The position numbers and the translations under genes were made by a program. Below the pieces are notes generated by a model. That model was not told the origin of the DNA. It was given only the letters and a program-made list of their open reading frames with translations, and ran no database searches. A DNA stretch of 12,795 bases from UBA6136 sp044237765 (GTDB lineage Bacteria > Pseudomonadota > Gammaproteobacteria > Methylococcales > Methylococcaceae), in assembly GCA_044237765.1 (NCBI GenBank), contig JBIIEQ010000081.1, forward strand, positions 1-12,795, read 5' to 3'. Within the stretch, counting starts at the first letter, position 1, and each line of letters starts with the position of its first letter. Shown one piece after another: positions 1 to 6,028 of the stretch.

Positions 1-2
1 AG

Positions 3-227
3 CTATCCCTGTTCGATACCGCCCACACCGAAGCGGGAGCTAAACGAGATAAGTTGTTGGCCATCATGGACGGCCTGAATCGCGACATGGGTCGGGAAAC
101 GGTCTGGACTGCTTCACAGGGATTGACTCGCAAGGAGAAAGAGGACTCATGGCGCATGAAGCGCGGGACACTGTCGCCGGCCTATACCACGCGATGGAAA
201 GAGTTGCCTCAGGTGCTGGCTAATTGA
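3..227 (+). CDS. umuC: UmuC, DNA polymerase V catalytic subunit, C-terminal end (partial)
   Basis: Only the last 74 residues are in the window; the gene begins to the left. UmuC is the Y-family error-prone polymerase subunit of DNA polymerase V, which with UmuD' copies past DNA lesions in the SOS response. The visible part reads from LSLFDTAHTEAG to a TGA at 225-227. It carries features typical of the extreme C-terminus of UmuC: a MDGLNRDMGRETV segment, then SWRMKRGTLSPAYTTRW and a final ELPQVLAN. The catalytic palm lies outside the window. UmuC-like proteins are also carried by plasmids and integrative elements, so this copy need not be chromosomal. The SOS operator would lie upstream of the missing 5' end. 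The family call is from recognised sequence pattern. Confidence 0.9.
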   Translation, partial: LSLFDTAHTEAGAKRDKLLAIMDGLNRDMGRETVWTASQGLTRKEKEDSWRMKRGTLSPAYTTRWKELPQVLAN

Positions 228-464
228 GTAACGCTTGGTTGAGGCCGCATCAGCCTGTGGAGAGGGTTGTGCTGTTAGCGAAAAATCCACAGCCGGAAAT
301 ACCCAATGGGTCGGGAAATTCCAGCCAACCCCTGCCAAGCTTGACTCACCAAATATCAGCCTTGCACTTCCGATTTTAATCCGCCATGCTTCTGAAGCAG
401 GGCAATATCGCCATCATTACTGGGTCAAACAATCATGTTTGAGTCAGCTGACCACAGGAAATCT

Positions 465-827
465 ATGAACATAAAATTATTTTTACTGGCCCTCGGCGGG
501 TTACTGAGCAGTGGATTCGCGCTTGCTGAGTCAGTCCATCTTCCTCAGGCGATTGAACACACCAAGGCGGCGATTGCGCATGGTGGAGCCAACAACCATA
601 ACGGCCTCGAACATGTGCCCCCGTTGGTGAGCAACATCAACACCGCACTCGAACACGCCAAGGCGTCGGAGAAAGCTGAACCCAACCCGCATACGGCAGA
701 GGGCATCATTCATTTAGAAGCGGCCATCAGTTCAGCTAAAAATGATGACGCCCAGGGGGGTGTTCAGCATGCCAAAGAAGCACTGAAGCACCTTGAAATG
801 GCTCAAGAACCCGCAAAAGCGAAATAA
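465..827 (+). CDS. SmbP-like small periplasmic metal-binding protein
   Basis: The protein has 120 residues and starts with a clear signal peptide (about residues 1-21, cut after SSGFALA). The mature part is helical and His-rich, with repeated units such as IEHTKAAIAHG, LEHAKAS, IHLEAAISSAK and VQHAKEALKHLEMA. This pattern fits the SmbP family, described from Nitrosomonas europaea as a periplasmic four-helix bundle that binds copper and other divalent metals through spaced His and acidic residues. A metal-buffering role in the periplasm is inferred from that family. I chose ATG 465 because AGGAAA sits just upstream and the signal peptide begins there; the in-frame ATG at 435 adds ten residues without a ribosome site. 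A 10-bp palindrome (443-452) lies just before the ribosome site. No neighbouring gene is clearly part of the same operon. Confidence 0.8.
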   Translation: MNIKLFLLALGGLLSSGFALAESVHLPQAIEHTKAAIAHGGANNHNGLEHVPPLVSNINTALEHAKASEKAEPNPHTAEGIIHLEAAISSAKNDDAQGGVQHAKEALKHLEMAQEPAKAK

Positions 828-1003
828 CGGTAATAACCAAGTAGCCTTGGGACGTGAGGGTAGCCAAGATTCCTCAATCGTGGACCAAGAGACCCCGGCG
901 ATCAGGGCGTTGAATGCGAAAATCAGTACAGACGCCGTGTATCCTCCCTCCTATTCCCCGTGGCTAATGGCCTGAGCCCTGTCATCATGCGTCGAGAACA
1001 CTA

Positions 1004-1180
1004 GTGGTCAGCTACGTCTTACTCATCGTGATCGGGGCATTAGGCATGTCTGTCCTCGATGGCGATCCGACAACCGTCTCCCTTGAGGAATGGGCCATTT
1101 ATGCGGTCATGCTTTACTCCACATGGAAGCTGATCCAGCGAATGATCGATCTGATCCGTGAGAATGGAGAGGGCCTTTGA
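1004..1180 (+). CDS. possible small membrane protein (58 residues, GTG start)
   Basis: An open frame from a GTG at 1004 to TGA at 1178-1180 gives 58 residues. It has a hydrophobic N-terminal stretch (VVSYVLLIVIGALGMSVL), a polar turn with DGDPTT, and a second helix, EEWAIYAVMLYSTWKLIQR. It ends with a charged amphipathic tail. The arrangement suggests a two-helix inner-membrane protein. The frame is open from 968, has no ATG before codon 15, and no strong ribosome site, so the start is uncertain. I do not recognise a family. It is followed by the terminator at 1297-1323, which fits its being the last gene of a transcript. It could still be a chance frame. Confidence 0.4.
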   Translation: MVSYVLLIVIGALGMSVLDGDPTTVSLEEWAIYAVMLYSTWKLIQRMIDLIRENGEGL

Positions 1181-1525
1181 GCCACGGCAGAGTCCGCTTC
1201 ACGGTTTTTGTTGCGGTCACCCAATGGAAATCGAGGAACTTCCCCGCTCCACCCTAATCCCAGAGGTGTATAAAAAAAAACCTCTCTCGAGAAAAGAAAA
1301 CCCGGTACTAGCCGGGTTTTTTTGTGCTTCACCCCAATTTCGGGGGCGGGTGATGATGGGTTGCTTCATAGCCTTTCGGATCACTATGTCATGATCTTCA
1401 GCGAAGATTCCGTTCTGTCTTTGCGGTTTTTTTTGCTTTCTCTGGGTGGTGAGCCTCATCTCAGGCGTATTCCATCCTTCCAAATTTCAGGAACGCACTT
1501 ATCCCGTATGTAGTTTCCAGCGAAT
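1181..1525. other. gene-free stretch between small membrane ORF and transposase
   Basis: No convincing coding sequence was seen here on either strand. The stretch holds the intrinsic terminator at 1297-1323 and a perfect short hairpin at 1394-1408 (ATCTTC, loop AGC, GAAGAT). Downstream of that hairpin, around 1427-1434, is a run of Ts. A weaker hairpin, AGAGGT with ACCTCT around an A-rich loop, lies at 1262-1285. The left end of the IS1380-family element must fall somewhere between about 1330 and 1525. Its exact position is not clear. Confidence 0.6.
1297..1323 (+). terminator. intrinsic terminator
   Basis: AAAACCCGG (1297-1305) and CCGGGTTTT (1312-1320) form a perfect 9-bp stem around a 6-base loop (TACTAG). 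The T run continues to 1323. The A-rich side of the stem gives a T run on the other strand too, so it may also stop transcripts coming leftward out of the transposase region. Confidence 0.85.
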
Positions 1526-2884
1526 TCATCCAGACGCGGCCAACAAACGGTCCTGGACGTGCAGGAATACCTCAGCGTGAGCGGCGACCCCTCGTCCAAA
1601 GTCCAGCACCAGTCGTCGAGCGTGCGTAATTAATTGGGCGGCTCGGTACATGATTACCTGCAGGACGGTACGAATGCGGCGGCGTTTGGCCGGATGTCGG
1701 ATCGGCGCGATGTCGCCGGTTAGGCCAAGTTGTCCCACTAGGCGCAGGCAGTTGTAGGCAAAGGCGGCCAACTGCAGGATGGCATCATTGGTATCAAATT
1801 TCCCGGAAGGTAACCGCTCGAGGTCCAGATCAGTCTTGAATTTGGAGTGGTACTGCTCGTGCAGTCCGAGGTGTTGGTACAGTTCGATCACGGTGGTAGC
1901 CTCTTCGACCAAGCTGGTCCACCAGCCTTCCAGCTCAATTGCCGGCATCAACAGATATTGCCCCTGCTTGTCGATGGTACGTTCGGTCACCCGGACAATC
2001 AGGCGAAATGGGCGTTTTTGCTTACCCATGGCACGTTCGACCGTCAGTGACAGTAACGCCATGCGTTTACCAAGTCGAGGTTCGACAAAGGCCCCGACCG
2101 CTTCAGCTTGGGCTACCCAGGCGCCCTTGTCCTGCTTGCGGGGGTTCCATTTGCAGATGAAGTCGAAGGAGCGACCGAGCGCTTTAAATCGATCACGTTC
2201 TACCGCCTTGGCCCAAAGCAGTCGGGCGCTTTCGAAGCCGCCGTCCTCGCGGAGCAGGACTGGCTGGTCGGCTGTCACCAGACGTTCGATGCGGGGAATC
2301 ACGCGTTCGTAAAAGCACTCTGTCTCACGAGGCGAGTGCTGAGCGACGGGGCGCAACGCCAGACCGATATTCCAGCCCTCGTTCCCCAGATAAGCGGCGA
2401 TCGGTGTGTGCCCGTCAAACCCCCGGTAGGTCCGACTGACGTCCTCCTTGCGCCTCCCACTATTGTCCATGGCAAACGTATCGATGTCGCAACAGACATA
2501 ACCCCTATAGGGCGTGATCGGTGCCTGAGTCCGCTCCAGCAAGCGCACCCCCAGTTCGCTCGACATGTCCCGTATCAAGCCGGCCTTGTTGTCCAGTCGC
2601 TGACGCATCCACACACTGCCGGGGATCTTCGACAGCCCCAGTGCTTGCTTGAAGAAACGGTCCTGCCGGAACGGCTCGATCGCCTCGTAATCGCTTTTGC
2701 CCAGACTCAGCAAACCGACCAAACTCTTGACCAGATCCGAGGTTCGCATGCCCTGTGAGACGGGGATCCTCGGGTCAATCACGGTATCAACCTGAGCAAT
2801 CTGACAGCACTGCCCCACCAGCGCCAGCCCCGAATACGAGGTCAATTGCAGTTTGCCGGATTGCTTGATTTCGAAACGGGCCAT
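1526..2884 (-). CDS. IS1380-family transposase, apparently intact
   Basis: This 452-residue DDE transposase is of normal length for the IS1380 family and has no internal stop or frameshift. Family signs include the early segment DPRIPVSQGMRTSDLVKSL and the late segment YHSKFKTDLDLERLPSGKF (about residues 345-363). Likely catalytic acids are D133 or D135 in CCDIDTF, D214 in REDGGF and E343 in LHEQYHSKF; the assignment follows the known fold, not an alignment. It cuts and moves its own element. The ATG at 2884 has no clear Shine-Dalgarno sequence; an extended -10 element lies at 2915-2923 on the same strand. Long open frames on the opposite strand, such as 2108-2758, are shadows of this gene. 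Confidence 0.9.
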   Translation of the reverse strand: MARFEIKQSGKLQLTSYSGLALVGQCCQIAQVDTVIDPRIPVSQGMRTSDLVKSLVGLLSLGKSDYEAIEPFRQDRFFKQALGLSKIPGSVWMRQRLDNKAGLIRDMSSELGVRLLERTQAPITPYRGYVCCDIDTFAMDNSGRRKEDVSRTYRGFDGHTPIAAYLGNEGWNIGLALRPVAQHSPRETECFYERVIPRIERLVTADQPVLLREDGGFESARLLWAKAVERDRFKALGRSFDFICKWNPRKQDKGAWVAQAEAVGAFVEPRLGKRMALLSLTVERAMGKQKRPFRLIVRVTERTIDKQGQYLLMPAIELEGWWTSLVEEATTVIELYQHLGLHEQYHSKFKTDLDLERLPSGKFDTNDAILQLAAFAYNCLRLVGQLGLTGDIAPIRHPAKRRRIRTVLQVIMYRAAQLITHARRLVLDFGRGVAAHAEVFLHVQDRLLAASG

Positions 2885-2914
2885 AGTGGGATAGGTGAAG
2901 ACGTTTAGGTAGAC

Positions 2915-2923
2915 ATTATCTCA
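2915..2923 (-). promoter_or_regulatory. candidate transposase promoter, extended -10
   Basis: On the minus strand the sequence reads TGAGATAAT, an extended -10 (TGn followed by GATAAT, five of six consensus bases). It would start transcription about 25 bases before the transposase ATG. The -35 region is poor, as is usual when an extended -10 is present. Confidence 0.4.
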
Positions 2924-2952
2924 TTGAATCAGTGCTTTATGGTGAACATAAG
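2924..2952 (+). promoter_or_regulatory. candidate outward promoter at the IS end
   Basis: TTGAAT (2924-2929) and CATAAG (2947-2952) are 17 bases apart on the plus strand, each matching four of six consensus bases. It points out of the IS into the hsdS remnant and the downstream ATPase operon. Outward promoters near IS1380-type ends are known (ISEcp1 is the classic case, though there the promoter lies at the other end of the transposase gene). The call rests on sequence match only. Confidence 0.3.
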
Positions 2953-3407
2953 GGGTCGGGAACACGGATTCAGGTATAACTATTGCCGCAAACATTGCCG
3001 ATGCGGCAATTCTTGGTTTCGACGCGTGTTTTCCAGATAGCGTGGTCGGATTTATACCTGCGTCCGAGATACGTGATGAGGTTGAATATTTCTTGTTGTT
3101 CATGAAGACTGCAAGAGAGCGTCTGCTCGCATTTGCGAATTCAACAGCTCAGAAAAATATCAACCTCGAAATTCTTCAGTCGACACTGATCCCGATGCCA
3201 CCAAAAGGCGAAATCAAACGCATCCTTTCCAGAATTAGAGAGATCAACACACTTTGTGATCAGCTAGTGGATACACGCAAAAAGACGCAGGAGATCGCTG
3301 AACTGCTGGCTGGAGCCTCGACTTCGAGCATCACTGGCATCGCCATCGAGAAAGAAGAAGAGGAAATCATGGAGGCCCCTCAAATCGAAGATGAGGCTAT
3401 CGCATGA
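2952..3407 (+). pseudogene. hsdS: HsdS, type I restriction specificity subunit, 5'-truncated by IS
   Basis: HsdS is the subunit that recognises DNA sequence in type I restriction-modification complexes. About 150 C-terminal codons remain. The frame reads GITIAANIADAAILGFDACF, then PDSVVGFIPASE. These are followed by STAQKNINLEILQSTLIPMP, a typical end of a target-recognition domain, and then by the coiled-coil spacer (EIKRILSRIREINTLCDQLV). The frame is closed by a TAA at 2949-2951, at the IS junction, so the first target-recognition domain and much of the second are missing. An in-frame GTG at 3042 lies inside the domain and is unlikely to be a real start. The acidic tail (EKEEEEIMEAPQIEDEAIA) overlaps the next gene by ATGA. 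No hsdM or hsdR is in the window. Confidence 0.8.
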
Positions 3408-5197
3408 AACTACGCCGCCTGCGCATTCACAATTTCCGCTCGATCATTGATGCCGACATCGAGGTGCATGACTACACCATGATTGTCGGTGCCAACAACG
3501 CGGGCAAAAGCAATGTGCTGGCGGCGCTGCGGGCGTTTTACGAGGACGTGAAATGGTCCGCCGAGGACGTGCCTAAAGTGGGCAAGAGTTCCGACGAGAC
3601 ATGGGTCGAGACGGCATTTGCGCTGACCGATGCGGAATGGAGCAGCCTGGCGGACAAGTACAAAGAGGGCGTGGCCGATCAGACCCTGAAGGTACGCCGC
3701 TACTTTGTCTCGAAGGATCGCGTCAAAACCAATCAGAGCAACATCTACGGTTTGGTCAAAGGTGAGCCAGAGGACGCCCTTTTTTACGGTGCCAAGAACA
3801 TCGGCACCGCCAAGGTGGGGCGCGTCATCTACATCCCCGCGCAGACGACGGCCGCCGACCAGATGAAAACCTCCGGCCCGTCACCACTGCGCGACATGCT
3901 CAATTTCATGCTCAAGCGCGTGGTGTCGGAAAGCGCCGCCTATCAAGCCGTAGAGGAAGCATTTGGAAAACTCAATGTTGAAGCCCGTGGCGACGATGGC
4001 TTCCTCGCCAAGATCGCCAAGCCGATCAATGATGCTATCGCCCACTGGGGCGTGCGCTTTGATATGTCGGTCAATACGGTGTCGCCGGACGACATCACCA
4101 AAAACCTGGTCAAGCACGCGTTTGCCGATGCCATGTTGGGTGACGCAACGTTTGCACTGGACCGCTATGGGCACGGCTTCCAACGCTCATTTTTGTATGA
4201 GCTGATCAAACTCGCCCCCTCGTTTGCGGATACCAAAACGAGTGATAAGAAGGAGTTTGATCCAGATTTCACGCTGATTCTGTTTGAGGAGCCCGAGGCC
4301 TTTCTGCATCCGGCCCAACAGGAAAATCTGGCTTTTCACCTGCGCCGCCTGGGCGCGGGATCCGGGCAGCAGGTTGTCATCACCAGTCACTCGCCCATTT
4401 TTGTGGGCAAGGTGGCCGATGATCTTTGCCAGATCGTCCGGGCACGGCGCGAAGGTGGAATCACCGCCTTGGGGCAGATCGGTAGGGTGATCGCCAAGGA
4501 GGTCTTTGCAGAAGGGCTGGCGTTTCGGAAGTGCTTGGAAGGCTTTGTGAATGACACTGCAATTCATGACGATCAGAAGAAGGATGCCCGGGATCTCCTG
4601 AAAGCAGCGCAACCCGATGAGGAAATCGCCACACAGGAAGAACGCTTCCGGTATCAGTTGTGGCTGGATTCCGAACGCGCCTCGATGTTCTTTTCCGATC
4701 GCGTGCTGCTGGTCGAAGGGGCCACGGAAAAAGCGCTGTTCGGTTGGCTGCTGGCGCGGGACTGGCATGAACTGACCCGATACCGCATCGCCGTGGTCGA
4801 TGTGATGGGCAAGTTCAACTTCCACCGCTACACGGCGCTGCTGGAGCAGTTCGGCATTCCCTACGGTCTGATGCTTGACGACGATCAGGACAAGCAGCAC
4901 CACAAGGCGGTCAACGAAATGCTGCGCAATCAGACTGGGCAGCATCGCCTTGCGCCAGCCGTGTTCATCCCGACGCATATGGAGTCCTTCCTTGGCAAGG
5001 CATTGCCCGGGCGCAATGACCAAAAGCCAGTGCAAGTCCTCCGTGAGCTTGAATCAGGTGGCCTGGCGGCTGACAAACTCACGGGGCTGAAGGCAAAGTT
5101 CTGTGAGGCGTTGGCGCTCGCCAGCAAGACTGGTGCTCCCGATGCGCCGCTCGACAGCCCACTTCCCGCTTTCCTGAATCCAGGGAGGGCAGTTTGA
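3404..5197 (+). CDS. OLD-family ATPase/TOPRIM nuclease (RecF-like AAA ATPase)
   Basis: The protein has 597 residues. The N-terminal part is an SMC/RecF-type ATPase: FRSI at 11-14, Walker A GANNAGKSN at 29-37, a signature-like DRYGHGFQRS at 253-262, Walker B LILFEEPE at 291-298, and the H-loop ITSHSP at 326-331. A TOPRIM domain follows, with E438 in LLVEGATEK, VDVMGKF at 465-471, the acidic LDDDQD at 491-496, and a lysine in SFLGKALP (K532) as a possible third catalytic element. This is the plan of OLD nucleases such as phage P2 Old and the Gabija subunit GajA, which nick or cut DNA under ATP control. Its start overlaps the hsdS remnant (ATGA) and its stop overlaps the next start, so the genes are translationally coupled. 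No UvrD-type helicase is next to it, so it is not a standard Gabija locus. A defence role is inferred from family and context. Confidence 0.88.
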   Translation: MKLRRLRIHNFRSIIDADIEVHDYTMIVGANNAGKSNVLAALRAFYEDVKWSAEDVPKVGKSSDETWVETAFALTDAEWSSLADKYKEGVADQTLKVRRYFVSKDRVKTNQSNIYGLVKGEPEDALFYGAKNIGTAKVGRVIYIPAQTTAADQMKTSGPSPLRDMLNFMLKRVVSESAAYQAVEEAFGKLNVEARGDDGFLAKIAKPINDAIAHWGVRFDMSVNTVSPDDITKNLVKHAFADAMLGDATFALDRYGHGFQRSFLYELIKLAPSFADTKTSDKKEFDPDFTLILFEEPEAFLHPAQQENLAFHLRRLGAGSGQQVVITSHSPIFVGKVADDLCQIVRARREGGITALGQIGRVIAKEVFAEGLAFRKCLEGFVNDTAIHDDQKKDARDLLKAAQPDEEIATQEERFRYQLWLDSERASMFFSDRVLLVEGATEKALFGWLLARDWHELTRYRIAVVDVMGKFNFHRYTALLEQFGIPYGLMLDDDQDKQHHKAVNEMLRNQTGQHRLAPAVFIPTHMESFLGKALPGRNDQKPVQVLRELESGGLAADKLTGLKAKFCEALALASKTGAPDAPLDSPLPAFLNPGRAV

Positions 5198-6027
5198 TGG
5201 TCTTCAGCGCCACTTGGTTTCTTTTGGAGCAAGAGGGTCTACTGGCTCAGGCCTGCCTGTGCAATGGCCTGACTGCCCTGCGGCGCGCCAACTTGGGCGA
5301 CAAGAAAGGGCTTTTCTATTCGGCTTTCTTCGAGCTGGCGATTGGTTTCGAGCGGACGCTGAAACTGGTCTTGATCCTCGACCACATGGCGCGAAACCAA
5401 CTGACTCCACCTGACAGCAAGACCGTTGTGGATTACGGCCACAAGCTCCGCGCACTCTTCGATGGCGCCAAAGCCATTTGCGCCACGCGCAGCGTAAGCG
5501 CGCTCGATGTCTTTCAGCCAGACTCGTTGCCAATCGCCATTCTGGGATTTCTGGATGATTTTGCACACCCGGGCGGGCGCTATTCCAACATCAACAAACT
5601 GACCGGCCACGAGCATCAGGCGAGGACTGACCCCATCGTGCAGTGGGGCGAAATTGCCAATCGGATCATGCGGGAGCACGCTACACCCCGTGAGCGCGAA
5701 CGTGCTGAATTGAATGGGCAGATGGCGGATGTTGCATTCGGTAATGCGGCGGCCAGCCTGGTCAGTGACCTCAACCAGCAGTTGATGGGGGTGGCATCGT
5801 TACACGTTCGCGCCTCCGAACTCGATACGGCCGCCAAGCATGCCGTCTACGAACTGGTGACATTGATCGCCGCACTGCGCGAAGTGATCGACTCGCTTTG
5901 TGACGGTGCTTGGAAAGCCGGCCCTGCTGGCCGGTCGGGTATGCCTGACGTACCCGATATGAAGGAGTTCTTCCAATTTGCCCGGGCGGACAGGCAGTCC
6001 GTGATGCGAAAGGGGATGTGGCCCTGA
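5197..6027 (+). CDS. uncharacterised alpha-helical protein, possibly HEPN-like
   Basis: This 276-residue protein is not one I recognise by name. Nearly all of it should be helical. Near the N-terminus SAFFELAIGFERTLKLVLIL (42-61) is followed by LDHM and, further on, VVDYGHKLRALFD (77-89). This hydrophobic-helix plus ER-K pattern resembles HEPN-type helical proteins. An Rx4H motif, the usual mark of HEPN RNases, occurs at R156-H161 (RIMREH), but a six-residue motif is weak evidence. A conserved-looking stretch DDFAHPGGRYSNINKLTG lies at 120-137. ATG 5197 is preferred over the TTG one codon earlier because AGGGAGGG lies nine bases ahead of it. The ATG overlaps the upstream stop by one base, and the next gene begins two bases after its stop. 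It is thus the middle gene of a coupled three-gene unit. Confidence 0.8.
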   Translation: MVFSATWFLLEQEGLLAQACLCNGLTALRRANLGDKKGLFYSAFFELAIGFERTLKLVLILDHMARNQLTPPDSKTVVDYGHKLRALFDGAKAICATRSVSALDVFQPDSLPIAILGFLDDFAHPGGRYSNINKLTGHEHQARTDPIVQWGEIANRIMREHATPRERERAELNGQMADVAFGNAAASLVSDLNQQLMGVASLHVRASELDTAAKHAVYELVTLIAALREVIDSLCDGAWKAGPAGRSGMPDVPDMKEFFQFARADRQSVMRKGMWP

Positions 6028-6028
6028 T

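Larger units (their letters stand above)
1372..2953 (-). mobile_element. IS1380-family insertion sequence (boundaries approximate)
   Basis: The element is defined by its transposase gene at 1526-2884. The right end is set at about 2950 because hsdS-like coding sequence resumes just after 2952. The left end is a guess: the sequence from 1372 (CCTTTCGGATCACTATG) resembles the complement of the right end (CCTTATGTTCACCATA) in about 12 of 16 positions if one gap is allowed. That would give about 1.58 kb, a normal size for the family. No matching 4-bp target duplication was found at these ends (ATAG against GGTC), and no hsdS sequence is visible on the left side. A deletion or recombination after insertion is likely. 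The family is sure; the ends are not. Confidence 0.5.

Noticed and set aside
443..452. GTCAGCTGAC palindrome before the SmbP-like gene as an operator
   Set aside because: A 10-bp palindrome is expected about a dozen times by chance in a window of this size, and nothing else supports a binding site.
793..975. 60-codon frame overlapping the end of the SmbP-like gene
   Set aside because: No signal or domain, starts inside smbP in another frame, and has no ribosome site. A hydrophobic frame on the opposite strand (about 880-950) lacks a usable start codon.
2108..2758. 216-codon open frame on the plus strand
   Set aside because: It lies fully antisense to the IS1380 transposase, whose family match is clear; it has no recognisable domain and no ribosome site.
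3042..3407. Intact 121-residue protein from the GTG at 3042
   Set aside because: The GTG lies inside hsdS target-recognition sequence whose homology extends upstream to about 2960, so it is a truncated gene and not a natural start.
4187..5035. 282-codon open frame on the minus strand
   Set aside because: Antisense shadow of the OLD ATPase gene, which carries all expected motifs in its own frame.
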